Below are positions 42,293 to 51,486 of a stretch of 64,000 nt of DNA, piece after piece; position 1 is the stretch's first letter, and each line of letters begins with the position of its first letter. The notes beneath the pieces were generated by a model. It searched no databases. It worked only from the letters and a program-made list of their open reading frames with translations, and was not told the origin of the DNA. A program made the position numbers and the translations under genes. Origin of the DNA: Pectobacterium fontis (GTDB lineage: Bacteria; Pseudomonadota; Gammaproteobacteria; Enterobacterales; Enterobacteriaceae); assembly GCF_000803215.1 (NCBI RefSeq), contig NZ_JSXC01000012.1, forward strand, positions 1-64,000. Reading direction: 5' to 3'.

Positions 42293-44585
42293 CGGCATTC
42301 GTCGCGCATCGCGGGTTTGGATGATCTGCTGCGTTGCGCTGATCGCGGCGCTGACGCTGCTGCTACCAAACGCGCAGATCAACAGTAGCGTGTTGGCACT
42401 GTTGCCCAAGCAGTCGATGGGGGCACTTCCTCCTGAATTACAGCAAGGCTTTATGCAACGCCTCGATCGGCAGATGGTGTGGCTGGTCACACCGGGCAAG
42501 CAGGCGGAACCCGCGGTAGCGGATTGGTGGCTGAAACACCTGCGTGCCCTTCCCGATCTACAGCAGGTCAATGGCCCTATTGATGCCGAACAGCAGCAGC
42601 GTTGGGGGAAATTCGTTTTTGAACATCGCAACGGCTTAGTCGATCCCGTCACGCGGGCGCGACTGGAGAAGGGCGGCGCAGCGCAGGCCGATTGGGTCTT
42701 GGCACAGCTTTATTCCGCGTTTGCGGGCGTGAGCGGTAGAGAGCTAAATCACGATCCCCTGATGTTGGTGCGCGGATCTCAGTTGGCGTTGCAGCAAAAT
42801 GCCAGCCAGTTGGGGCTGTCACAAGGCTGGTTAACGGCAAAAGATGCACAAGGCCGCACTTGGTACTTTCTGCACGGTGAGCTTAGCGGCGGTTCGTTTG
42901 ACATGGCGCGCAATCAGCAACTGGTTGATAAATTGGGTGTCCTTGAACGCGATCTCAACGCCGCATTTCCTGATGCCGAAGTATTAACACGCGGGACAGT
43001 ACTGTTCAGCAACTATGCCAGCCAACAGGCCAGACAGGATGTCTCTACCCTTGGCGTCGCCACCGTGGCGGGCGTTCTGCTGCTGATCTTCTTTGTGTTT
43101 CGTTCACCGCGCCCGCTCTTGCTCTGTGGATTATCGGTGGGCATCGGTGCGCTGGCAGGCACAGTCTTTACGTTGCTGCTGTTCGGTGAACTGCATTTGA
43201 TGACGCTGGTCATGAGTATCAGCATTGTCGGGATTTCAGCGGATTATACGCTCTATTATCTGACCGAACGGATGGTTCATGGCGGTCATGTTTCCGCACT
43301 GGAAAGCCTGAAAAAAGTCCTGCCAGCCCTTTTGCTCGCGCTGGGAACGGCGGTGGTGGCTTATCTGATTATGGCGCTGGCACCGTTCCCCGGTTTGCAG
43401 CAACTAGCGGTATTCGCAGCGACCGGATTGACGGCATCCTGTCTGACGGTGGTGTGTTGGTATCCTTTTCTGGTTAAGGGGCTACCGGTCAGGCCGGTTC
43501 CCGCGATGGTGCTGATGGGGCGCTGGCTGGCTGCATGGCGACGTCAGCGTGTCGTGCGCTTGGGTATCCCGCTGGCGCTGGCGGCGCTTTCGGTTGTGGG
43601 GCTGCTGCGACTGGACGTGAATGATGATATCTCCCAGCTACAGGCGTTGCCGCAGGATTTGATGCAACAAGAGCGGCAGTTGACGGCATTAACAGGGCAA
43701 AGCGCCGATCAAACCTGGTTTGTCGTTTACGGCGATAGCGCGGAGGAGACATTGCTGCGTCTGGAACAACTCGCGCCTAAACTGCGTAACGCACAGCAAC
43801 AGGCGTGGCTAAAGCAGTATCGGTTACTGCCGCTTTCTTCTCTGGCTCAGCAGCAGCGTGATAGCCAGCTTATTGCTTCGGCAGCCCCTGCGGTGGTCGA
43901 TCGCCTTAAGGAATCGGGTGTCGAGGTCGCGATGCCGGATGTACGCTCCATGCCTGTTACGCCGGAACGCTGGCTAAATAGCCCGATCAGTGAAGGGTGG
44001 CGGCTGTTGTGGCTAACGTTACCTAATGGGAAAAGCGGTGTTCTGGTTCCGGTAAGCGGCGTGAGCGATAGCACTGCGCTGGAACAGATGGCCAAGACGC
44101 TGCCGGGCGTGGAGTGGATCGACAGAAAAGGGACATTCGATGCTCTGTTCGGTTTCTATCGCGCCATGTTGGGATGGTTGCTGACGGCCGCGCTGGTCGT
44201 GATTGCACTGAGCTACGTGATTCGTCTTGGGCTACGTCGTGGGTTATTAAATGTGGTGCCGTCGGCGCTGTCGCTAGGGGGCGGGCTGGCGGTGCTGGCG
44301 TTGAGTGGGCATTCGCTCAACCTGTTTTCATTGCTGGCGCTGGTTCTGGTGCTGGGGATTGGTATCAATTACACGCTGTTTTTCAGTAATCCACGCGGTA
44401 CGCCGATGACCTCGCTGCTGGCGGTCACTCTGGCGATGTGCGTTGCGCTGTTAACGCTGGGGATGTTGGTTTTCAGCAGCACTCAGGCCATCAGTAGCTT
44501 TGGAATTGTGCTTTGTAGCGGTATTTTTATCGCCTTCTTGCTGGCACCGCTGGCGTTGCCGGATTCAAAAGGGAAACGAAAATGA
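42267..44585 (+). CDS. apeM: MMPL/RND-type exporter (ApeM)
   Basis: Large inner-membrane transporter, 772 aa, of the MMPL/RND superfamily. Two repeats each have a first membrane helix, a large periplasmic domain and a five-helix bundle. SISIVGISADYTLYYLTERM near residue 325 and LVLVLGIGINYTLFFSN near 695 are the equivalent helix-4 segments with the conserved Asp or Asn. Likely substrate is the finished aryl polyene lipid, by analogy with lipid-exporting MMPL proteins. GTG 42261 and ATG 42264 are alternative starts; ATG 42267 is best spaced. The stop overlaps apeN (ATGA). Confidence 0.8.
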   Translation: MNVSASFSDGIRRASRVWMICCVALIAALTLLLPNAQINSSVLALLPKQSMGALPPELQQGFMQRLDRQMVWLVTPGKQAEPAVADWWLKHLRALPDLQQVNGPIDAEQQQRWGKFVFEHRNGLVDPVTRARLEKGGAAQADWVLAQLYSAFAGVSGRELNHDPLMLVRGSQLALQQNASQLGLSQGWLTAKDAQGRTWYFLHGELSGGSFDMARNQQLVDKLGVLERDLNAAFPDAEVLTRGTVLFSNYASQQARQDVSTLGVATVAGVLLLIFFVFRSPRPLLLCGLSVGIGALAGTVFTLLLFGELHLMTLVMSISIVGISADYTLYYLTERMVHGGHVSALESLKKVLPALLLALGTAVVAYLIMALAPFPGLQQLAVFAATGLTASCLTVVCWYPFLVKGLPVRPVPAMVLMGRWLAAWRRQRVVRLGIPLALAALSVVGLLRLDVNDDISQLQALPQDLMQQERQLTALTGQSADQTWFVVYGDSAEETLLRLEQLAPKLRNAQQQAWLKQYRLLPLSSLAQQQRDSQLIASAAPAVVDRLKESGVEVAMPDVRSMPVTPERWLNSPISEGWRLLWLTLPNGKSGVLVPVSGVSDSTALEQMAKTLPGVEWIDRKGTFDALFGFYRAMLGWLLTAALVVIALSYVIRLGLRRGLLNVVPSALSLGGGLAVLALSGHSLNLFSLLALVLVLGIGINYTLFFSNPRGTPMTSLLAVTLAMCVALLTLGMLVFSSTQAISSFGIVLCSGIFIAFLLAPLALPDSKGKRK

Positions 44586-45157
44586 CATTATTGCGACGTG
44601 GGCTTGTGCTTATTGGTGTGCTGCTGCTAAGCAGTTGTGCCAGCAAACAGCATGATGATAATCGTCCACAGGCGTGGCTCAAACCGGGAGTAAAAGTCAC
44701 GTTACCTGCGCCAGCCATTGCCCCATCGGTTAACGAACAGCAACTGTTGACGGGAACTTTTGAGGGTAAGCAGCAATCGCTGCTGGTGATGCTGAATGCC
44801 GATGATAAGCAACTTTCACTGGTCGGGCTTTCCTCTATTGGCATCCGCCTGTTTAAGGTCACGTATGATGCGCAAGGGGTGCATACGGAACAGTCCATCG
44901 TCCTGCCGCAGTTGCCACCAGCCAGTCAGGTACTGGCGGATATCATGCTGAGCCACTGGCCGATCGCCGTATGGCAGACGCAACTGCCAGCGGGTTGGAC
45001 GCTAAAGGATAGCGATGATAAAAGACAGTTGCGTGACGATCGCGGCACGCTGATTACAGAAATTCGCTACATGACGCGGAATAACCAGCGAGTGCCGATG
45101 AGCGTTCAGCAGTTTGTATTTGGTTATCACATCGTGATTCAACATCTGGATAGCTAG
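44582..45157 (+). CDS. apeN: DUF3261 lipoprotein (ApeN)
   Basis: Predicted outer-membrane lipoprotein, 191 aa, with signal peptide MTLLRRGLVLIGVLLLSSC and lipobox LSSC (Cys19). The mature part is a beta-rich DUF3261-type domain that resembles LolB in length and position next to a LolA-like gene. A role as the outer-membrane receptor for the polyene is plausible by analogy with LolA/LolB. It overlaps apeM by 4 bp; apeO starts one base after its stop. Confidence 0.72.
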   Translation: MTLLRRGLVLIGVLLLSSCASKQHDDNRPQAWLKPGVKVTLPAPAIAPSVNEQQLLTGTFEGKQQSLLVMLNADDKQLSLVGLSSIGIRLFKVTYDAQGVHTEQSIVLPQLPPASQVLADIMLSHWPIAVWQTQLPAGWTLKDSDDKRQLRDDRGTLITEIRYMTRNNQRVPMSVQQFVFGYHIVIQHLDS

Positions 45158-45158
45158 C

Positions 45159-46316
45159 ATGATTTACATTAATGCCGTCGGAGCGCTGAATGCGCTGGGC
45201 AATAATCTGGATGAGATTGCCGATAATCTTGCTAGCGGTCAGGCACCGGGCATGCGCCCTGATACCGGGTGGTTGCTGCATGATAAGCCCTGTTGGACAG
45301 GGAAGGTGGATGCAGTATTACCCGCTATTCCAGTGGAATTGGCGGCGCATCAGAGCCGTAATAACCAACTCTTGCTGGCGGCGCTGGAACAGATTCGACC
45401 TCAGGTGGACGCGGCTATCGCGCAATATGGCGCCGATCGCGTGGCAGTGATTTTGGGCACCAGTACCTCCGGTTTAGATGAAGCCGATCGCTATGTCAGC
45501 GAAAATCTTTCCACCTATCACTACGCGCAGCAGGAACTTGGCGATCCTTCCCGATTTTTGGCCGCCTATCTGAAATTAGATGGCCCCGCTTACACCATAT
45601 CAACCGCTTGCTCTTCCAGCGCCAGAGCGCTGATCAGCGGTAAACGATTGATTGATGTCGGGCTGGTGGATGTGGCTATCGTCGGCGGTGCGGATACGTT
45701 GAGCCGTATGCCGCTAAATGGCTTCGACAGCCTTGAATCACTCTCTTCAACGCGCTGCCAGCCGTTCAGCGAGGAACGTAACGGCATCACTATCGGTGAA
45801 GGCGTTGCGCTGATGCTGCTCGGAACGCAGCCCGATCGCGTGGCGGTATTGGGTTGCGGGGAGTCATCTGATGCTCACCATATGTCTGCGCCGCACCCGG
45901 AGGGCGACGGAGCGATTCGCGCGATGCATATGGCGCTGTCTCAAGCGGGTTTGCAGCCTGAAGACGTGGGCTATATCAATTTACACGGTACGGCTACGCG
46001 CCTGAATGACCAGATTGAAGCCCGCGTGGTTCACACCGTTTTTGGCGATGGCGTGCCTTGTAGCTCAACGAAACATCTCACGGGTCATACGTTAGGCGCA
46101 GCAGGTATCAGTGAGGCCGTGCTCTGTTGGCTGCTTTTAACGCGAGATCTTCCTTTGCCCGCGCAGGATTTTTCATGCAGTCGTCCCGATGCCTCGCTGC
46201 CATCATGTGGTTTGATTTGTGAGTCTACGCCGCTTGTTCGCCCTGTTATCCTGTCCAATTCCTTTGCGTTTGGTGGAAATAATGCGTGTCTGATTTTGGG
46301 GAAGAACCATGAGTGA
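45159..46316 (+). CDS. apeO: Beta-ketoacyl-ACP synthase (ApeO)
   Basis: FabB/FabF-type ketosynthase, 385 aa, with the complete Cys-His-His triad: Cys151 in ISTACSSSARAL, His276 in LHGTATRL and His310 in KHLTGHTLGAAG. In Xenorhabdus the ApeO/ApeC pair elongates the aryl polyene with malonyl units. It starts one base after apeN and overlaps apeP by 8 bp. Confidence 0.85.
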   Translation: MIYINAVGALNALGNNLDEIADNLASGQAPGMRPDTGWLLHDKPCWTGKVDAVLPAIPVELAAHQSRNNQLLLAALEQIRPQVDAAIAQYGADRVAVILGTSTSGLDEADRYVSENLSTYHYAQQELGDPSRFLAAYLKLDGPAYTISTACSSSARALISGKRLIDVGLVDVAIVGGADTLSRMPLNGFDSLESLSSTRCQPFSEERNGITIGEGVALMLLGTQPDRVAVLGCGESSDAHHMSAPHPEGDGAIRAMHMALSQAGLQPEDVGYINLHGTATRLNDQIEARVVHTVFGDGVPCSSTKHLTGHTLGAAGISEAVLCWLLLTRDLPLPAQDFSCSRPDASLPSCGLICESTPLVRPVILSNSFAFGGNNACLILGKNHE

Positions 46317-46791
46317 GTATCTGTCTGCGGCGTGTTATTTGCCCCATTCAGCCCCGATGGTGTTGGTGGATGACGTCATTCATATTGATGATGATCACGC
46401 GCACTGTCGTGTGGTTGTCAGCCGCGAGGGCATATTAGCGCCGTTCCTGAATGCTCAAGGGCATCTGCCTGCCTGGTTTGGCATTGAGATTATTGCTCAA
46501 ACGATCGGGGTATGGTCTGGTTGGCACGGGCGTCAAATCAGCGGGCTGCATGAGAAGCCGCGCCCCGGTATGCTGCTGGGGGGGCGGGGTTATCGCTGCA
46601 AGCAGGCTATTTTTCCAGAGGGATCCCTGCTGGATGTGACTGTCACGCTGCTAATGCGCGATGACAAAGTCGGTAGCTTTGAGGGGGAGATAGCGATTGA
46701 TGGGGAGACGTATGCCTCCGGTCGGCTGAATACCTACCAACCCGATGAATGTGAGCTAAAAACACTCTTAGAACAGGGAAAGCTATTATGA
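46309..46791 (+). CDS. apeP: Hotdog dehydratase (ApeP)
   Basis: Predicted 3-hydroxyacyl-ACP dehydratase of the COG4706 group, 160 aa. LPHSAPMVLVDDVIHID is the FabZ-like start, and GHLPAWFGIEIIAQTIGVWS contains the catalytic His52 and the helix Glu60. Two different dehydratases (ApeI and ApeP) are normal in APE clusters. It overlaps apeO by 8 bp, and the stop TGA overlaps the ATG of the mini-ORF at 46788. Confidence 0.82.
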   Translation: MSEYLSAACYLPHSAPMVLVDDVIHIDDDHAHCRVVVSREGILAPFLNAQGHLPAWFGIEIIAQTIGVWSGWHGRQISGLHEKPRPGMLLGGRGYRCKQAIFPEGSLLDVTVTLLMRDDKVGSFEGEIAIDGETYASGRLNTYQPDECELKTLLEQGKLL

Positions 46792-46832
46792 CAACCGGAA
46801 AAACGATGATGAAACCGGGAGAACCAGCATGA
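46788..46832 (+). CDS. 14-codon bridging mini-ORF between apeP and apeQ
   Basis: An open frame, MTTGKTMMKPGEPA then stop, starts in an ATGA overlap with the apeP stop (46788-46791) and ends in an ATGA overlap with the apeQ start (46829-46832). The apeQ RBS (GGGAGA, 46817-46822) lies inside it. It has no homologue I know. It may only pass ribosomes from apeP to apeQ, or it may be chance. Confidence 0.3.
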   Translation: MTTGKTMMKPGEPA

Positions 46833-47560
46833 CGCGTTCTGTGTTAGTGACTGGTGCCAGTAAAGGGATCGGCCGAGCGATTGCACGGCGTCTGGCGGCG
46901 GATGGTTTTACCGTGGTAGTGCATTATCACCGTGATGAAAATGGGGCGCAGGAAACCTTAAATCAGATTGCGCAACAAAAGGGTACTGGTCGTATCGTCA
47001 GCTTTGATATTGCCGATCGGGAAGCGTGTCGCACCGTGATCGAACAGGATATTGAAGGACACGGGGCGTACTACGGTGTGGTCAGCAATGCGGGTATCAC
47101 CTGCGACGGTGCCTTTCCTGCGCTCGACGATCAGGCGTGGGATAGCGTTATTCACACCAATCTCGACAGCTTCTATAACGTCATTCATCCCTGTGTGATG
47201 CCGATGATTGGCCTGCGTAAAGGGGGACGAATTATCACGTTGTCTTCTGTTTCCGGGATCATGGGGAATCGGGGGCAAGTCAACTACAGCGCAGCGAAAG
47301 CGGGCATTATCGGCGCCACGAAAGCGCTGGCTATTGAACTGGCGAAGCGAAAAATTACCGTTAACTGCATCGCCCCCGGTTTGATTGATACGGGCATGAT
47401 TCAAATGGAGCCAGTGGCCGTTGAAGAAGCCATGAAGATGATCCCGATGAAACGCATGGGGCAGACGGAAGAAGTTGCGGGGTTGGCGAGCTATCTGATG
47501 TCTGATATCGCGAGCTATGTGACACGTCAGGTTATTTCTATTAATGGAGGGATGCTGTGA
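46829..47560 (+). CDS. apeQ: 3-Ketoacyl-ACP reductase (ApeQ)
   Basis: FabG-type short-chain dehydrogenase, 243 aa. NADPH-binding TGASKGIGRA is at residues 8-17, SNAG at 86-89, and the catalytic Ser140-Tyr153-Lys157 triad is in SSVSGIMGNRGQVNYSAAK. It reduces each 3-keto intermediate of the polyene before ApeI/ApeP dehydration. GGGAGA precedes the ATG. It is bridged to apeP by a mini-ORF and overlaps apeR. Confidence 0.86.
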   Translation: MTRSVLVTGASKGIGRAIARRLAADGFTVVVHYHRDENGAQETLNQIAQQKGTGRIVSFDIADREACRTVIEQDIEGHGAYYGVVSNAGITCDGAFPALDDQAWDSVIHTNLDSFYNVIHPCVMPMIGLRKGGRIITLSSVSGIMGNRGQVNYSAAKAGIIGATKALAIELAKRKITVNCIAPGLIDTGMIQMEPVAVEEAMKMIPMKRMGQTEEVAGLASYLMSDIASYVTRQVISINGGML

Positions 47561-48786
47561 TGCGTCGTGTGGTGGTAACGGGAATGGGCGGCGTCACTGC
47601 GTTCGGTGAATCCTGGGAGCGTGTCTCTGACGGTTTGCGTGCCGGTCGCAATGCCATACGGAAGATGCCTGAATGGCAGGTATATGATGGGCTGAATACC
47701 CAGTTGGGTTCACCGATTGATCACTTTAGTCTGCCAGAACACTACACGCGCAAACGCATCCGCTCGATGGGGCGTGTCTCTCTGATGGCAACCCGAGCAA
47801 CCGAACTGGCGCTGGAACAAGCGGGGTTGATTGGTCATCCGGTGTTGACTAACGGAGAGACCGGTATTGCTTACGGCTCCTCAACGGGGAGCACGGGGCC
47901 GGTGAGCGAATTCGCCACCATGCTGACAGAAAAGCATACCAATAATATTACCGGTACGACCTATGTGCAGATGATGCCGCATACCACGGCGGTGAATGCC
48001 GGGCTGTTTTTCGGGCTGCGTGGTCGTGTGATCCCGACGTCGAGTGCCTGTACGTCGGGAAGCCAGGCGATAGGCTATGCCTGGGAAGCGATTCGCCATG
48101 GTTATCAAACGGTCATGGTGGCTGGCGGTGCGGAAGAGCTGTGCCCGTCGGAGGCCGCAGTGTTCGATACTCTGTTTGCCACCAGTCAACGCAACGATGC
48201 GCCTGAAACCACGCCGTCTCCTTTTGATTCGAGCCGTGACGGCCTGGTTATCGGCGAAGGTGCCGGTACGTTAGTGCTGGAAGAGCTTGAGCATGCTCTG
48301 GCGCGCGGTGCGACGATTTATGCCGAACTGGTCGGGTTTTATACCAACTGTGATGCGGCGCATATCACGCAGCCCCAGCGTGAAACCATGCAGGTTTGTA
48401 TTGAAGGTGCGCTGCGCTGTGCGGGCTTGCAACCCAACGATGTGGGCTATATCAGCGCACATGGTACAGCCACCGATCGGGGGGATGTGGCGGAAAGCCA
48501 GGCGACGGCCGCCGTTTTCGGTAAATCGACACCGATCTCATCGCTAAAAAGCTATTTCGGCCACACGTTGGGTGCCTGCGGCGCACTTGAAGCGTGGATG
48601 AGTATTGAAATGATGCGTGAAGGTTGGTTTGCCCCCACGCTTAATTTGCGGCAACCTGCGGAAGATTGTGGTGAACTGGATTACATCATGGGGGAGCCAC
48701 GCCATATTGAGACGGATTATATTCAGTCTAATAACTTTGCCTTTGGCGGTATCAACACGTCGTTGATTTTTCGTCGTTGGCAATAA
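47560..48786 (+). CDS. apeR: Beta-ketoacyl-ACP synthase II-type (ApeR)
   Basis: FabF-type ketosynthase, 408 aa, with an intact triad: Cys164 in TSSACTSGSQ, His301 in SAHGTATDRGD and His335 in SYFGHTLGAC. It is the second complete ketosynthase of the cluster and may perform the initiation condensation on the aryl starter. A GTG at 47557 is also in frame; the ATG at 47560 overlaps the apeQ stop by one base and follows GGAGGG by about 8 bp. It is the last gene of the recognisable ape set. Confidence 0.83.
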   Translation: MRRVVVTGMGGVTAFGESWERVSDGLRAGRNAIRKMPEWQVYDGLNTQLGSPIDHFSLPEHYTRKRIRSMGRVSLMATRATELALEQAGLIGHPVLTNGETGIAYGSSTGSTGPVSEFATMLTEKHTNNITGTTYVQMMPHTTAVNAGLFFGLRGRVIPTSSACTSGSQAIGYAWEAIRHGYQTVMVAGGAEELCPSEAAVFDTLFATSQRNDAPETTPSPFDSSRDGLVIGEGAGTLVLEELEHALARGATIYAELVGFYTNCDAAHITQPQRETMQVCIEGALRCAGLQPNDVGYISAHGTATDRGDVAESQATAAVFGKSTPISSLKSYFGHTLGACGALEAWMSIEMMREGWFAPTLNLRQPAEDCGELDYIMGEPRHIETDYIQSNNFAFGGINTSLIFRRWQ

Positions 48787-48810
48787 TGGATTGAGAACGT
48801 TAACGGGATC

Positions 48811-50235
48811 ATGATGAATAACAAACAACAGTATTTGGATATCGCCGAAGGAAAGGGTGAGAAAGTGCCTTCAACGATGGTGGCCTTTTCCTCAAGAGAA
48901 ATGAGCTACCCGCTGTTGGAAAGCCTGTTAGAGGCGCAGTCATTTTTTAGCGAGGGTGAAGTCAGCTATACCGAGCAAGGCGGGTTCTTTTATACCTGCC
49001 GTCATCACGATCGCGAATTGACGTTTTATCTTGAGGTGTCGGATCGCGATCCCGAGAATCAAATCACCCCGATGCATTCAACCGATCCCATTTCCCCTGA
49101 ACTGCTGGCGCAGGCGAATGCGGCAACGCAGGAGGTGATGGTCGAGTGTATTTTTGGGGACAATCCGTTGGAAGATTACGTTCACCAGTTGCGCGTATTA
49201 CGCGCTGTGGTGCCGGATTTTCTTTTGGGCATCGATATTTCCGCCGCGGGCAACGTATTTACTCGCGAATGGCTGAATTTTCAGTTGGAAGATGATGTTC
49301 TGCCGGAAATTGAAGCGCTGTATACCATTCATGCTGTGTACGACACCGAAAACGATCCACCAACGACATTCTGGTTTCACACGCATGGTCTGGCGCGCTG
49401 CGGCCTGACGGAAGCGGAATTGGTTATTCCCGAGACGCTGAATTCGTATTATGGCATCCCGGATCTATTCAGAAGCTTTGTTAACAATGCGATTCAGAAT
49501 CAGCAAATTACCTTTAATGAGCCGATTCTGTGCGGGCAAACGGACAGCGGCTATGAGTATCTGGTGGCGCTGCCGTATGAAGAAGGATTGCGCCATGTGA
49601 ACCAATCCACGCCGATTGACCAACTGCGGCCTCTGGAAGACATGCGTTACGATTTGGAAGGAACGCCGGAAAGCGTATTTCTGGGCGATCGCGCCGATCG
49701 TGATGAGGTGCATCAGGGGCCGTCCTGTATGCTGTTCCGTACCAACGAAGAAAACCCGGTACTGCAAACGTTTTTTAAAGGGTTTGATGAGCAGAACGCC
49801 ATCATGTTCTGGCGCACCAATGCGGAAACGGCAGAGATGTCGCGTAAAGCGCAGCTACGCTGGCACTATTTCGTCAACATGTTTAAAAACTACTCGATGA
49901 GTGACGAACCGGCTAAGCCAGGCTTTTTAGCCAGGCTTCTCAAAAAAGCCCCTAAGCCTGTCGAAAGCGAATGGCGCTTTATGGTGAAGTGCGGTATTCC
50001 TCATGGCGAAGACGGAGAAGAGCGCGAACACATGTGGTTTGTGCCGGAAAAAATCCGCGATAGTGTCCTCACGGGAACCCTAATCAATCACCCTTTCTAT
50101 GTTGAGGAAATGCAGGAAGGTGGCGTATATTCCATTGATATTTCAAGAGTAACCGACTGGGCGATTTATTATCAGGGTGACAGCTATAAACCGGATACGA
50201 TTTACAAATTGCTGAGTCATAGCCAGACTCACTAA
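48811..50235 (+). CDS. DUF4026-like hypothetical protein
   Basis: Unrecognised function; 474 aa, soluble, acidic, with no signal peptide or membrane segment. The long N-terminal part has the layout of DUF4026 (MVAFSSREMSYPLLESLLEA, then TPMHSTDPISPEL). The C-terminus (about 390-470: EREHMWFVPEKIRD ... ISRVTDWAIYY) resembles DUF2314. It starts 24 bp after apeR on the same strand with CGGGA upstream, so it may be the last cistron of the APE transcript. Nothing in it looks biosynthetic. Adjacent ATGs at 48811 and 48814 are possible. I would not call it an APE gene without synteny data. Confidence 0.75.
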   Translation: MMNNKQQYLDIAEGKGEKVPSTMVAFSSREMSYPLLESLLEAQSFFSEGEVSYTEQGGFFYTCRHHDRELTFYLEVSDRDPENQITPMHSTDPISPELLAQANAATQEVMVECIFGDNPLEDYVHQLRVLRAVVPDFLLGIDISAAGNVFTREWLNFQLEDDVLPEIEALYTIHAVYDTENDPPTTFWFHTHGLARCGLTEAELVIPETLNSYYGIPDLFRSFVNNAIQNQQITFNEPILCGQTDSGYEYLVALPYEEGLRHVNQSTPIDQLRPLEDMRYDLEGTPESVFLGDRADRDEVHQGPSCMLFRTNEENPVLQTFFKGFDEQNAIMFWRTNAETAEMSRKAQLRWHYFVNMFKNYSMSDEPAKPGFLARLLKKAPKPVESEWRFMVKCGIPHGEDGEEREHMWFVPEKIRDSVLTGTLINHPFYVEEMQEGGVYSIDISRVTDWAIYYQGDSYKPDTIYKLLSHSQTH

Positions 50236-50304
50236 GCCTCGTTTTTCACCAGCCAGGGCGCATGTTCTGGCTGGTTGTCCCTGAATTCTCCCGCTTCTCG
50301 CGCA

Positions 50305-50355
50305 TTGTCATAAAACTGTCATATTACGTACATTTTACTGTCACCGAATTGTCCT
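50305..50355 (+). promoter_or_regulatory. Tandem Pho boxes upstream of pstS
   Basis: PhoB half-sites lie at 11-bp steps: TTGTCAT (50305), CTGTCAT (50316), a weak CGTACAT (50327), CTGTCAC (50338) and TTGTCCT (50349). The first pair is a near-consensus Pho box. This arrangement should bind two PhoB dimers, with the degenerate unit between them. Confidence 0.85.
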
Positions 50356-50445
50356 ATTTTTCCTCCTGCAAACTACACTCTGATTTGACAACTCTGATTG
50401 ATAACGGCTCTACGTCGACACGTCGAGTATCCCACAGGAGGGATT

Positions 50446-51486
50446 ATGAAACTGATGCGTACCACTCTGGCCAGTGTTGTTGTGGCAACCTTTTCTCTGA
50501 CTGCATTTTCTGCTGTTGCCGCCGCCAACCTCACTGGTGCCGGTGCGACATTCCCTGCGCCTGTTTATGCTAAATGGGCTGACTCCTATCAAAAAGAAAC
50601 CGGTCATAAAGTTAACTATCAAGGCATCGGTTCTTCTGGCGGTGTGAAACAGATTATCGCGAAAACGGTAGACTTCGGTGCTTCTGATGCCCCGTTGGCT
50701 GACGACAAATTAGCACAGGATGGGTTATTCCAGTTTCCCACCGTTATCGGTGGCGTGGTGTTGGCAGTCAACGTTCCTGGTATCAAATCAGGTGAATTGA
50801 CGCTGGATGGTAAAACGCTGGGTGATATTTACCTGGGCAACATCAAAAAATGGAACGACCCGGCAATTACCAAGCTGAACCCGAATGCCAAACTGCCAGA
50901 TCAGGATATTGCCGTGGTGCGTCGTGCTGACGGTTCTGGTACGTCTTTCGTCTTCACCAGCTATTTGGCAAAAGTGAACCCGGAGTGGAAAGAGAAGATT
51001 GGTGCCGGTTCTACCGTGAACTGGCCGATCGGTCTGGGCGGTAAAGGTAACGATGGCATCGCGGCATTCGTACAGCGTCTGCCAGGTTCTATCGGTTACG
51101 TAGAATATGCGTATGCCAAACAGAACAATTTGGCATATACCAAGCTGATTTCAGCCGATGGCAAGGCGGTTAGCCCGACTGGCGCGAGTTTCAGTAACGC
51201 GGCTAAAGAGATCGACTGGAGCAAATCTTTTGCTCAGGATCTGACCAACCAGAAAGGCGCGGATGCGTGGCCGATCACCTCAACGACCTTCATTCTGGTT
51301 CATACCAAGCAGGATAAACCCGAGCAAGGCGCTGAAGTGCTGAAGTTCTTTGACTGGGCGTTCAATAAAGGCGGTGCGCAAGCCGAGGCGCTGGATTACG
51401 CCACGCTGCCAAAAGAAGTGGTTGAACAAATCCGTGCGGCTTGGAAAACGCAGGTCAAAGACAGCAGCGGTAAAGCGCTGTACTAA
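50446..51486 (+). CDS. pstS: Phosphate ABC transporter periplasmic binding protein PstS
   Basis: High-affinity periplasmic phosphate receptor, 346 aa (E. coli 346). Signal peptide: [20 protein letters not shown], with cleavage near AVAAA. Mature start [20 protein letters not shown]. Phosphate contacts are visible in [20 protein letters not shown] and [13 protein letters not shown]. The frame opens at 50398, but the ATG at 50446 follows AGGAGGG. Tandem Pho boxes upstream indicate PhoB induction in phosphate starvation. Confidence 0.97.
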   Translation: MKLMRTTLASVVVATFSLTAFSAVAAANLTGAGATFPAPVYAKWADSYQKETGHKVNYQGIGSSGGVKQIIAKTVDFGASDAPLADDKLAQDGLFQFPTVIGGVVLAVNVPGIKSGELTLDGKTLGDIYLGNIKKWNDPAITKLNPNAKLPDQDIAVVRRADGSGTSFVFTSYLAKVNPEWKEKIGAGSTVNWPIGLGGKGNDGIAAFVQRLPGSIGYVEYAYAKQNNLAYTKLISADGKAVSPTGASFSNAAKEIDWSKSFAQDLTNQKGADAWPITSTTFILVHTKQDKPEQGAEVLKFFDWAFNKGGAQAEALDYATLPKEVVEQIRAAWKTQVKDSSGKALY

